Shown in pieces: positions 1 to 5,559 of a stretch of DNA of 6,451 nt. The position numbers and the translations under genes are program-made. Source of the DNA: Rickettsia typhi (GTDB lineage Bacteria; Pseudomonadota; Alphaproteobacteria; Rickettsiales; Deianiraeaceae); NCBI GenBank assembly GCA_945878495.1, contig CAMCTP010000047.1, positions 1 through 6,451 of the forward strand, read 5' to 3'. The number at the start of each line of letters is the position of its first letter. Position 1 is the first letter of the stretch. A model generated the notes under the pieces. That model made no database searches, was not told the origin of the DNA, and worked only from the letters and a program-made list of their open reading frames with translations.

Positions 1-674
1 TTGTGATAATCGTAGAATCCTTCGACAGTAGATACCTGAATTACATCTATCGCCCGATCAAGAAGAACTGGTACAAAAAATTCATCTCCATCTATAAACT
101 CCTCAACAAGAAATCCATTTGACCTAGATTTTAAAGATTCTGACAAATCTACACTATCTGTTGTACAAATGCTTATTCCTATTGAAGAACCTCCATCATA
201 AGGCTTCACAATACATTTTTCAATACTATTTTTGGTTAAAAAATCTAATATATTTGATTCATTTAATTCCGATCTCGTTAAAGTAATAGATTTTGCAACA
301 TCAATATTATTTGTTTTAAATAAAACCTTGCAAACATCTTTTCTCATTCCTAATCCTGAAGCCAATCTACCACTATGCGTATATTTTATGTTTAACATTT
401 CACAAATCGTTGGCAATCCTCCATCTTCACCAAACTCTCCATGCATCATATTTAATACAATGTTTGGATTTGATTTTTGTAAATCATTTACTATATTTTC
501 ACTATATTCTATTACATCAATCTTTGCAAAATCAACCTCTTTCAGATTCTTTGCAACAGAAAAAAATGACATTCTTGAAATATCTGACTCCTCAAACTCA
601 CCACCATAAACAATTGCTAATTTTATGTTTGAAAAATCAAAATTATTAACTTTTTTTATGATGCTTTCAAACAC
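1..674 (-). CDS. ddl: D-alanine--D-alanine ligase, C-terminus cut off by the window edge
   Basis: Cytoplasmic ATP-grasp enzyme that joins two D-alanines for the peptidoglycan stem peptide. I translated 224 codons by hand from a GTG at 674-672 to the left edge without a stop. Visible motifs, in order: GG at residues 24-25 with E29 at the position of the substrate-binding Glu; HGEFGEDGG at 78-86; YTHSG at 98-102 and the following MRK (110-112; usually MDK); VKPYDGGSSIG at 156-166, the ATP-binding glycine/serine loop; EEFIDGDEF at 191-199; and FYDY at 220-223, the start of the omega loop. The C-terminal metal-binding residues lie outside. The GTG follows the cdsA stop codon directly, so translation is probably coupled; there is no ATG until residue 35. 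Deviations from the usual family pattern are Pro-Thr after GEDGGL where Gln-Gly is common, and Arg for Asp in MDK. The family call is secure; the start is moderately sure. Confidence 0.93.
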   Translation of the reverse strand, partial: MFESIIKKVNNFDFSNIKLAIVYGGEFEESDISRMSFFSVAKNLKEVDFAKIDVIEYSENIVNDLQKSNPNIVLNMMHGEFGEDGGLPTICEMLNIKYTHSGRLASGLGMRKDVCKVLFKTNNIDVAKSITLTRSELNESNILDFLTKNSIEKCIVKPYDGGSSIGISICTTDSVDLSESLKSRSNGFLVEEFIDGDEFFVPVLLDRAIDVIQVSTVEGFYDYH

Positions 675-1442
675 TTAATTAATAAAATACCTTGTTATCA
701 ATAATAATAAGGGTGCCGAAAGAGTTATGCTATCCATTCTATCCATAAATCCACCATGACCCGGTAAAATATTTCCTGAATCTTTTACTCCAAAATATCT
801 CTTGATAGCAGATTCTAGTATATCGCTTGCTTGAGCTAAAATTGATATCAATACAGCTAAAAATCCAAATGAAGCTATTCCCATTTCAGATAACTGAGTA
901 TTTAATCTTAAAAACGATAATAAAAATCCAATAATAAAAGCAGCTGATAATCCACCTAAAGCTCCTGAAACCGTTTTTCCAGGACTTATTGAAGGTGCAA
1001 GTTTCCTTCCTCCAAAATATCTTCCGGAAAAATAAGCCCCTATATCAGTTGCCCATATTACACAAAAATACCAAAACAAAAGAATATACCCAAATCTGTG
1101 ATCATTTATCGTACATAAACAACCAAAAGGTATAACACTATATAATACTGCTAAAATTGTGTGTTTTTTATATAAATCAGGATTTTTTTCTTTGTTCACC
1201 ATTGCCATGTTATGAAATTCATTATAAACCATAACAGCCATTAATACAAACATTGTGTTTGTTAAAAAACCCCCTGATAAAAGCATTACCAAAAATATAA
1301 AACCAAAAACTGCTCCAGTTTTAACTCTTAATTTTAATTCTTGATTTTTTTGCATTTCTTGCTGAGATTTTTTAAATAACTCAAATACAAAACTTACAAA
1401 GTTTGATAAAAACGTAATATAAAATTTGAAAAAATTTACCAT
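675..1442 (-). CDS. cdsA: phosphatidate cytidylyltransferase (CDP-diglyceride synthase)
   Basis: Integral inner-membrane enzyme that makes CDP-diacylglycerol from phosphatidic acid and CTP, the branch point to all phospholipids. The family signature is complete at residues 211-237: S-x-I-K-R, then KDSGN, then LPGHGG and DRMD, with the metal-binding Asp residues present. Upstream, DIGAYFSGRYFGG (133-145) followed by KLAPSISPGKT (147-157) is the second family hallmark. Hydrophobic segments are spread along the chain, as expected for a multi-pass protein. The chosen ATG lies 12 bases after the uppS stop, which fits an operon. It adds about 29 residues (a hydrophobic FFKFYITFLSNF stretch, then a charged linker) before M30 at 1355, where typical family members begin (MQKNQELKLR). 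Neither ATG has a good Shine-Dalgarno, so the start is uncertain but the function is not. Confidence 0.95.
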   Translation of the reverse strand: MVNFFKFYITFLSNFVSFVFELFKKSQQEMQKNQELKLRVKTGAVFGFIFLVMLLSGGFLTNTMFVLMAVMVYNEFHNMAMVNKEKNPDLYKKHTILAVLYSVIPFGCLCTINDHRFGYILLFWYFCVIWATDIGAYFSGRYFGGRKLAPSISPGKTVSGALGGLSAAFIIGFLLSFLRLNTQLSEMGIASFGFLAVLISILAQASDILESAIKRYFGVKDSGNILPGHGGFMDRMDSITLSAPLLLLITRYFIN

Positions 1443-1454
1443 ATAAAAAACTTA

Positions 1455-2099
1455 CTAATTACCATAATTCCTTTTTATTTTACTAAACCAATCAAGTATA
1501 ATATTCAAGTCTTTTTTTGAAAAATCCGGCCATAGAGTTTTAGAGAAATAAATTTCACTATAAGCAGACTGAAGTAAAAGAAAATTACTTAATCTTGATT
1601 CACCACCACTTCTAACAATTATATCAGGATTTGGTAAATCTTTTGTATCAAGATGGTTTAAAATATCATCTCCGGATAGTTTGTTTTGTATAACATAATT
1701 ACAAGCTCGCTTTATTTCATCTAATGATCCATAGTTTATAGCAATTGTTATTGTTAACTTATCTTTATTTTTTGAAAAATCTTTTTTTATCTTTGATAAC
1801 TCATCTTTTATGTCAATTGGTAAATTTTCTATATTTCCTATAATGTTTAAATTGAACCTTGAATCGTTTTGTATTTTTTTTATATCTTTCTTTAGGTATT
1901 CTCTTATTAGATTTAAAAGTGTTTCAACTTCTTCTTTTGATCTACTCCAATTTTCGGTTGAAAATGCATAAAATGTTGCATATTTTATATCATATTCATA
2001 TAAATATTCTGATATTTTTATTAATCTTTCAGCTCCTTTTTTATGACCTTGTTTAGATGGTAAAAGCTTTTCCTTTGCCCATCTTCTATTTCCATCCAT
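1455..2099 (-). CDS. uppS: undecaprenyl diphosphate synthase (cis-prenyltransferase), true start probably further upstream
   Basis: Adds cis isoprene units to farnesyl diphosphate to make the C55 carrier lipid used by peptidoglycan and other surface polymers. From the ATG at 2099: MDGNRRWA at 1-8 (catalytic Asp2), GH at 18-19, FYAFSTENW at 43-51, INYG at 121-124, VRSGGESRLSNF at 162-173, E182, and LWPDF at 189-193. All are family hallmarks. The ORF stays open upstream to a stop at 2168-2166 and encodes PKHIAFI directly before MDGN, which is the conserved first beta-strand. That extension has no ATG, GTG or TTG. The real start may therefore be a rare codon such as ATA at 2126 or ATT at 2156 or 2165, or a TTG at 2176 in another frame joined by slippage on a run of seven T. 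The listed start is the nearest ordinary codon. This is the first gene of the uppS-cdsA-ddl operon. Confidence 0.93.
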   Translation of the reverse strand: MDGNRRWAKEKLLPSKQGHKKGAERLIKISEYLYEYDIKYATFYAFSTENWSRSKEEVETLLNLIREYLKKDIKKIQNDSRFNLNIIGNIENLPIDIKDELSKIKKDFSKNKDKLTITIAINYGSLDEIKRACNYVIQNKLSGDDILNHLDTKDLPNPDIIVRSGGESRLSNFLLLQSAYSEIYFSKTLWPDFSKKDLNIILDWFSKIKRNYGN

Positions 2100-2165
2100 T
2101 ATAAATGCTATATGTTTTGGTTGTATTTGATAAAAAAATATCGTTTTATCTTTAATGAGGATAAT

Positions 2166-2398
2166 TTATTTTTCAATATATATAATAAAAGAATATAATA
2201 TATTAAAATATTATTATTATTTTTATACTGTCATTTTTGTTAATATGTACTTTTTTACCCATTTGTAAGGCTTTGCTAAATTGTCAATATTTTGTCAATA
2301 ACTTTTCTTTTTGTTAATCTTTTTGATAAAAATGTTTTTAAATTTTTTTATTGACAATTTTCTTGTTTTATGTTAAATACTTTTGTTTTATTGACAAA
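2166..2398. other. divergent AT-rich intergenic region
   Basis: About 230 bases between the uppS reading frame (minus) and the unknown gene at 2399 (plus). The uppS-proximal half (about 2165-2230) is almost pure A/T with ATT/TAT runs. The other half holds four ATTGACAA copies and the promoter at 2351-2379. I found no convincing minus-strand -35/-10 pair for the uppS operon; two TTGACA boxes on the minus strand at 2298-2293 and 2287-2282 have no matching -10 at normal spacing. No RNA gene or further ORF was seen. Confidence 0.7.
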
Positions 2399-2400
2399 AT
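2278..2400. repeat. four ATTGACAA copies forming two complementary 11-mer pairs
   Basis: AAATTGTCAAT (2278-2288) is the exact reverse complement of ATTGACAATTT (2350-2360). ATTTTGTCAAT (2289-2299) is the exact reverse complement of ATTGACAAAAT (2390-2400). The two left copies are adjacent head to tail. The third overlaps the -35 box of the plus-strand promoter and the fourth overlaps the ATG at 2399. The shared core ATTGACAA may be a binding site for a regulator, or simply repeated -35-like sequence; the sequence cannot decide. Confidence 0.6.
2351..2379 (+). promoter_or_regulatory. sigma-70-type promoter for the 2399 gene and ybeY
   Basis: TTGACA at 2351-2356, a 17-base spacer, and TAAATA at 2374-2379 preceded by TG at 2371-2372 (extended -10). 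The expected transcript start is near 2386, only about a dozen bases before the ATG at 2399. This explains why a TTG start at 2351 would be wrong: that TTG is part of the -35 box. Confidence 0.7.
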
Positions 2401-2920
2401 GAACTTTTTCTCAGAATTCTGGCATTATATATTAGGTTCAATCGTATTTTTTGGACTTGCTCATGTCTGGGTTTTATTCTTTAATAAAACTTTTGTTGAA
2501 AATATTTCTGAATTTTTTTCAAATTCAGTTATTGCTTATAACAAAACAAATAAGCCAAAGAATGATGATAAAAAGTTAAAAGATCGAGATAAAGAAATCC
2601 AAAGAGAATTAGAAAATGAAGTTGCAATAGAAAATGAAGTAGATAATTTTGTAAATCAAGATCCAAATCTTGAAGTCATAGATAGTAGTATTGAAAAACC
2701 AATAAAGAAATCTAAAAAATCAAAGATTATTGGGCTTGCTGATGTAAAAGATGTTGTTAAAGGTGAATTTTCTAAAAGATTAGCTCAAGAGACAATAAAT
2801 AATTTAAGGCAAATGGATATTAAATCCGTTCAAGACAAAGGTGTAAATCAAGCTAGATATGAAGCTGAAAAATCCGCTAAATCAAAAGGAACTGTTAAAA
2901 AACAAGGTCGTAGTTTGTAA
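2399..2920 (+). CDS. unknown protein with one N-terminal membrane segment and charged cytoplasmic tail
   Basis: Not recognised. The 173-residue protein from the ATG at 2399 has one hydrophobic segment at about residues 9-28 (HYILGSIVFFGLAHVWVLFF). A highly charged, probably helical region follows at about 52-85, an acidic patch near 80-100, a lysine-rich stretch at 101-109, and a polar Lys/Gln-rich C-terminus ending RSL. It looks like a membrane-anchored protein with a long soluble tail; topology is inferred. The reading frame is open further 5' to a TTG at 2351, but that codon lies in the -35 box, so the ATG is preferred. There is no Shine-Dalgarno. ybeY begins 5 bases after its stop, so the two are probably co-transcribed. 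It could be a lineage-specific envelope or scaffold protein; no function is assigned. Confidence 0.8.
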   Translation: MNFFSEFWHYILGSIVFFGLAHVWVLFFNKTFVENISEFFSNSVIAYNKTNKPKNDDKKLKDRDKEIQRELENEVAIENEVDNFVNQDPNLEVIDSSIEKPIKKSKKSKIIGLADVKDVVKGEFSKRLAQETINNLRQMDIKSVQDKGVNQARYEAEKSAKSKGTVKKQGRSL

Positions 2921-2925
2921 GTTAA

Positions 2926-3384
2926 ATGGTTAAAATTAATAAAAAAAGTGTAAAATGCAGTGTGTTTTTTAAACCACAAAAAAAAGATCTATTAAAAATA
3001 TTTGAAACCGTTTTATCGTATTTAAACATTCGCCAAGACTTTGAAATTAGTGTTGTTTTTTGTGATGATAACTTTATTTACAAATACAATAAACAATATA
3101 GAGATAAAGATAAAGCAACAAATGTTTTGTCATTTTGTAGTGATGAGTTTATGAAGGAAAATGGTTATCTAGGGGATGTTATAATATCTCTTGAAACAAT
3201 TGAAAAAGAAGCTTATGAGCAATCAAAAACAAATCAAGATCATTTAACTCATATTTTTATCCATTCAATTCTTCACCTTCTTGGACATGATCATGAAATA
3301 GAAGATCAAAGAATTGCCATGGAGGATATAGAAATAAAAATCCTAGCTAGCATTGGTATCTCTAATCCTTACGAAATAGAATAA
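2926..3384 (+). CDS. ybeY: endoribonuclease YbeY (rRNA maturation/ribosome quality control)
   Basis: Zinc-dependent RNase of the UPF0054 family, involved in 16S rRNA 3'-end maturation and removal of defective ribosomes. At 152 residues it has family size. The metal site HSILHLLGHDH is intact at residues 113-123, with His113, His117 and His123 as ligands. Earlier family motifs are present: KDKATNVLSF at 61-70, matching the usual K-x-T-D-V-L-S-F, and GDVIIS at 83-88. MEDIE (132-136) after the His motif is also typical. It starts 5 bases after the unknown membrane protein gene and ends one base before the convergent carD gene, so no space remains for a terminator between them. The usual alphaproteobacterial neighbour ybeZ (phoH-like) is absent on the visible side. 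The start has only a weak ribosome site. Confidence 0.95.
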   Translation: MVKINKKSVKCSVFFKPQKKDLLKIFETVLSYLNIRQDFEISVVFCDDNFIYKYNKQYRDKDKATNVLSFCSDEFMKENGYLGDVIISLETIEKEAYEQSKTNQDHLTHIFIHSILHLLGHDHEIEDQRIAMEDIEIKILASIGISNPYEIE

Positions 3385-3385
3385 T

Positions 3386-4012
3386 TTACTTTGATTTTGA
3401 AAAGAACTCTTCTTCATCAAAGTCCTCACCAATTTCTATATCTTCTAATTCTTCTTCATCAAACTTATCATCTTTAGATTTGATTTGTTTTGATTTTAGT
3501 ATTTCTATGATTTCTTTTTCCATTTCATCATAACCTTTGTCAAAAACTATTGCAAGTTCCTGAGCTATTATATCAAGTGCTTTTTTATATTTAGCCCTTT
3601 CTGTGTATGATTTATTTGGATCAAATGAACAAGAAAATCCATCTCTTGCAACCTCTGCAACGCTCATTAAAACTCCGGAATGTATTTTTGCGTCATATTC
3701 CTGCATTTTTTTATTCCAAGGACCTTTTTGATGTTTTGGTGGTTTTGAAAAAACCTCAATTACTTTTGTTGCGATAGATTTACTAATTATTTTTCTTATT
3801 CCAGATTCATGGTATCTGTTTTCCGGTATCATTGTTTCAATATTATCGGCATCAAATTTTATCTTAAAAAAAGTTTGACTACTACCGTCAATATCCATTT
3901 TTATTTTCCCGATAAACGTTCCAACGCCGCTTGGTGGCAATACTACTTTATCTCCATCCTTTAAAGCAAAAGGTTTTTTTTCTTGATTGCTGATTGATTT
4001 ATCTTCTTTCAT
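3386..4012 (-). CDS. CarD/CdnL-family RNA polymerase-binding transcription regulator
   Basis: Proteins of this family bind the RNA polymerase beta subunit and stabilise the open promoter complex near the upstream edge of the -10 box. From the ATG at 4012 the protein has 208 residues. An N-terminal Tudor-like, polymerase-interacting domain spans about 15-75 (GDKVVLPPSGVGTFIG at 20-35, then FFKIKF and MIPENR). A helical DNA-binding domain spans about 80-160, with the family's conserved Trp at W99 and the SGVLMSVAEVARD helix at 112-124. The unusual part is a tail rich in Asp/Glu at about 181-203. The frame is open to a TTG at 4069, but that codon is the first three bases of the -35 box of its own promoter, so it is not the start. 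It converges with ybeY. Family assignment is firm; whether to name it cdnL or carD is a matter of nomenclature. Confidence 0.92.
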   Translation of the reverse strand: MKEDKSISNQEKKPFALKDGDKVVLPPSGVGTFIGKIKMDIDGSSQTFFKIKFDADNIETMIPENRYHESGIRKIISKSIATKVIEVFSKPPKHQKGPWNKKMQEYDAKIHSGVLMSVAEVARDGFSCSFDPNKSYTERAKYKKALDIIAQELAIVFDKGYDEMEKEIIEILKSKQIKSKDDKFDEEELEDIEIGEDFDEEEFFSKSK

Positions 4013-4040
4013 TTTGATGAATAAAATACTATTGAGTTTA

Positions 4041-4069
4041 TATATAGCATATTTCTTGTATCTTGTCAA
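4041..4069 (-). promoter_or_regulatory. strong extended -10 promoter for the CarD-family gene
   Basis: On the minus strand TTGACA (4069-4064) is followed by exactly 17 bases and TATATA (4046-4041), with TG at 4049-4048 as an extended -10. The expected transcript start is near 4034, about 22 bases before the ATG at 4012. The -35 box sits inside a small palindrome, TCTTGTCAAGA (4061-4071), arms TCTTG/CAAGA around one base. That could be an operator, but it is short. Confidence 0.78.
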
Positions 4070-4115
4070 GACAAATTTATTATTTTATTGATTTTTTATT
4101 TTTTTATTTTATCCT

Positions 4116-4124
4116 TGGAATAAT
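4116..4124 (+). promoter_or_regulatory. candidate extended -10 for dedA
   Basis: TGG followed by AATAAT (4119-4124) matches the TGn-extended -10 form seen at other genes here. It lies 20 bases before the ATG at 4145. No good -35 is seen at 16-18 bases; the upstream stretch is T-rich. Confidence 0.4.
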
Positions 4125-4144
4125 GTTAATGTTTTTCCTTAAAA

Positions 4145-4768
4145 ATGCTAGAAAATATAGCCTCTTATATCACATCATCTTTGTCAACAATGGGATATTT
4201 GGGTATCATAGGAATCATGGCGATTGAAAGTACGGTTTTTCCGATAATTATACCAAGCGAAGTATTTTTATTAACATACGGCGTAATGGCATACAAAGGA
4301 GAAATGATGTTTAGTGCTGTTTTGTTTTGTGCAACGCTTGGAATATTGATAGGATCTTTTATAAATTATTATATGTCTGTATTTCTTGGAAGATCGTTTC
4401 TTTATAAATATGGAAAATACTTTGGTCTAAAAGAGGATTTAATAAAAAAATGGGAAGCATTGTTCTTAAAATATAGTAAATTTATAATATTTTTCGGTAG
4501 GTTCGTTCCAATACCAGCTGTAAAACATATAGTTACAATACCTGCTGGACTTAGTAGAATGAATATTAAAGTTTTTACATCTCTAACAACTCTTGGAGGG
4601 TTCATTTTTTCTGCAATGATAGTTGGATTCGGTTATTGGTTTGGAAAGAAAACAGAAATGCTAGAAAGTTTTTCTTCCGTTGCTAGACTTACAATTTACT
4701 GCATTTTGGGAGTATTGGTAATTTGGTTTGCATTTCATAAAATGTATAAAAAATTTCATAACAATTAA
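4145..4768 (+). CDS. DedA-family (SNARE-associated/VTT domain) inner-membrane protein
   Basis: DedA proteins are polytopic membrane proteins linked to envelope integrity, proton-motive force and, in some members, lipid-carrier or phospholipid translocation. The 207-residue protein shows the family pattern: E28 and a re-entrant-like FPIIIPSE at 32-39 (E39), a glycine-rich helix near 60-80, FFGRFVP at 116-122 (R119), PAGLSRMN at 133-140, and glycine/aromatic helices to the end, with a basic cytoplasmic tail KMYKKFHNN. The second conserved Arg of the RF-x-P-x-x-R pattern appears as K127, with two extra residues before it. The gene is divergent from the CarD-family gene and 58 bases before nusB. 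A link to recycling of the lipid carrier made by UppS is attractive but inferred; substrate unknown. No Shine-Dalgarno is visible. Confidence 0.9.
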   Translation: MLENIASYITSSLSTMGYLGIIGIMAIESTVFPIIIPSEVFLLTYGVMAYKGEMMFSAVLFCATLGILIGSFINYYMSVFLGRSFLYKYGKYFGLKEDLIKKWEALFLKYSKFIIFFGRFVPIPAVKHIVTIPAGLSRMNIKVFTSLTTLGGFIFSAMIVGFGYWFGKKTEMLESFSSVARLTIYCILGVLVIWFAFHKMYKKFHNN

Positions 4769-4784
4769 ATTACTTGATTCTTAA

Positions 4785-4812
4785 AAAACTAAATATAAAC
4801 TATATTAGTTTT
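4785..4812 (+). terminator. AT-rich hairpin between dedA and nusB, possible weak terminator
   Basis: AAAACTAA (4785-4792) pairs perfectly with TTAGTTTT (4805-4812). Inside, TATA (4794-4797) pairs with TATA (4801-4804) after one bulged A, leaving a three-base AAC loop. The 3' arm ends in four T, followed by AATAAAG. Almost no G-C pairs support it, so it may be a weak terminator for dedA. TATATT at 4801-4806 could alternatively be a -10 box for nusB, exactly 20 bases from its ATG; both readings use the same bases. Confidence 0.4.
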
Positions 4813-4817
4813 AATAA

Positions 4818-4824
4818 AGAGAGG
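4818..4824 (+). promoter_or_regulatory. ribosome binding site of nusB
   Basis: AGAGAGG ends two bases before the ATG at 4827. It is the only purine-rich Shine-Dalgarno-like site clearly seen in the window and supports the long nusB start. The spacing is somewhat short. Confidence 0.6.
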
Positions 4825-4826
4825 TT

Positions 4827-5486
4827 ATGAAAAGTGGTGACAAAATCACTCTAAAGTCCGGTTTTGGTCTTTCAGATTCAGCAAAATCAATATATTTTCC
4901 CAAGGTAAATTTAGATTTTAATTCAAATAAAAAAGAGGTTTTCGAAAAGAAAATTACTCACAGAATAAGACTATCTCGTATGGCTTGTATTCAATCTATA
5001 TACATGTGGATATCAAATATTGCTTCATCAAAAATTAGCACAAAAATGCAAAGATCACTATTTGATATATCCGATGAAGATGTTAAGCCTGAGATATTTT
5101 GTAGAAGTATAATATATATTTACAAACATCATGTATTAAACAAAAAAATCTATGGAGATACACCTAAAAATAAAAGAATAGACGAAACATTCCTGTTTAA
5201 TGTTGTGCAATTTGCCCATGCAAATGTAAAAAAAATAGATGCAATAATACAAAAACATCTGTCTGACAAATGGCGGGTTGATTCATTGGATTTTACAATA
5301 AAATCGATACTTAGATGCGCAATCGCCGAAAGTATGGTTTTTACAGATCTTGAAACCGCAATCATAACAAGTGAATACACAAATCTTGCAACCTATTTTT
5401 TTAACGGAAAATCAGTAGGATTTGTAAATGGCGTTCTCCATTCCTACTGCAGCGAAAGGAAGAAGAAATCAAAAGGTTTATTTTAA
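4827..5486 (+). CDS. nusB: transcription antitermination factor NusB
   Basis: NusB binds boxA RNA together with NusE (ribosomal protein S10) and promotes antitermination, mainly of rRNA operons. The all-helical NusB domain starts near residue 45: HRIRLSRMACIQSIY (45-59) matches the usual R-x-x-A-R-x-x-A-x-Q-x-L-Y first helix, with Ser at one of the small positions. LSDKWRVDSLDFTIKSILR (145-163) matches the W-x-x-x-R-L...ILR helix. AIITSEYTNLA (178-188) and VGFVNGVL (197-204) complete the C-terminal half. The protein has 219 residues against about 140 for E. coli NusB; the excess is an N-terminal extension of about 45 residues and a longer polar middle. The start is supported by the purine-rich site just upstream. 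The last ~60 bases overlap a longer, unlikely version of the dinD frame; the dinD ATG preferred here lies 73 bases downstream. Confidence 0.93.
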   Translation: MKSGDKITLKSGFGLSDSAKSIYFPKVNLDFNSNKKEVFEKKITHRIRLSRMACIQSIYMWISNIASSKISTKMQRSLFDISDEDVKPEIFCRSIIYIYKHHVLNKKIYGDTPKNKRIDETFLFNVVQFAHANVKKIDAIIQKHLSDKWRVDSLDFTIKSILRCAIAESMVFTDLETAIITSEYTNLATYFFNGKSVGFVNGVLHSYCSERKKKSKGLF

Positions 5487-5505
5487 CGCAAAACTATTAT
5501 TTTCT

Positions 5506-5520
5506 TTGACTTTTATATCA
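5506..5520 (+). repeat. 15-base direct repeat, left copy
   Basis: TTGACTTTTATATCA, identical to 6396-6410. It lies just after the nusB stop and upstream of dinD. The bases that follow (TTTTACTATG then CTATAAG) also resemble those after the right copy, which suggests a duplicated promoter-like segment or the footprint of an insertion. Confidence 0.7.
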
Positions 5521-5528
5521 TTTTACTA

Positions 5529-5537
5529 TGCTATAAG
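5529..5537 (+). promoter_or_regulatory. extended -10 promoter for dinD
   Basis: TGC plus TATAAG (5532-5537) is a near-perfect extended -10, 22 bases before the ATG at 5560. The best -35 (TTGACT, 5506-5511) is 20 bases away, longer than usual, so the TG motif may carry recognition. TATCA (5516-5520) and TGATA (5538-5542) form a short inverted repeat around the -10 box, a possible operator. I saw no GTTC-N7-GTTC or CTG-N10-CAG LexA box here. Confidence 0.6.
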
Positions 5538-5559
5538 TGATAGTATTTGGTTACGTGAT

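Noticed and set aside
232..649. Plus-strand open frames opposite ddl
   Set aside because: The minus-strand frame encodes a clear D-Ala-D-Ala ligase across the whole stretch; the plus-strand translations have no recognisable features.
2165..2230. ATT/TAT-rich run as a replication origin or microsatellite
   Set aside because: No DnaA boxes, iterons or regular repeat unit; it is plain low-complexity AT sequence.
3388..3423. Inverted repeat ACTTTGAT / ATCAAAGT at the ybeY-carD junction as a bidirectional terminator
   Set aside because: The stem has an asymmetric interior, lies within the carD coding tail, and no T-run follows on either strand.
4402..5380. Minus-strand open frames inside dedA and nusB (4402-4605, 5150-5380)
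   Set aside because: They lie fully within well-supported plus-strand genes and show no family motifs.
5428..5559. 44-residue N-terminal extension of DinD overlapping nusB
   Set aside because: It overlaps nusB coding sequence, contains the dinD promoter, and has no likeness to DinD; the ATG at 5560 gives the family length.
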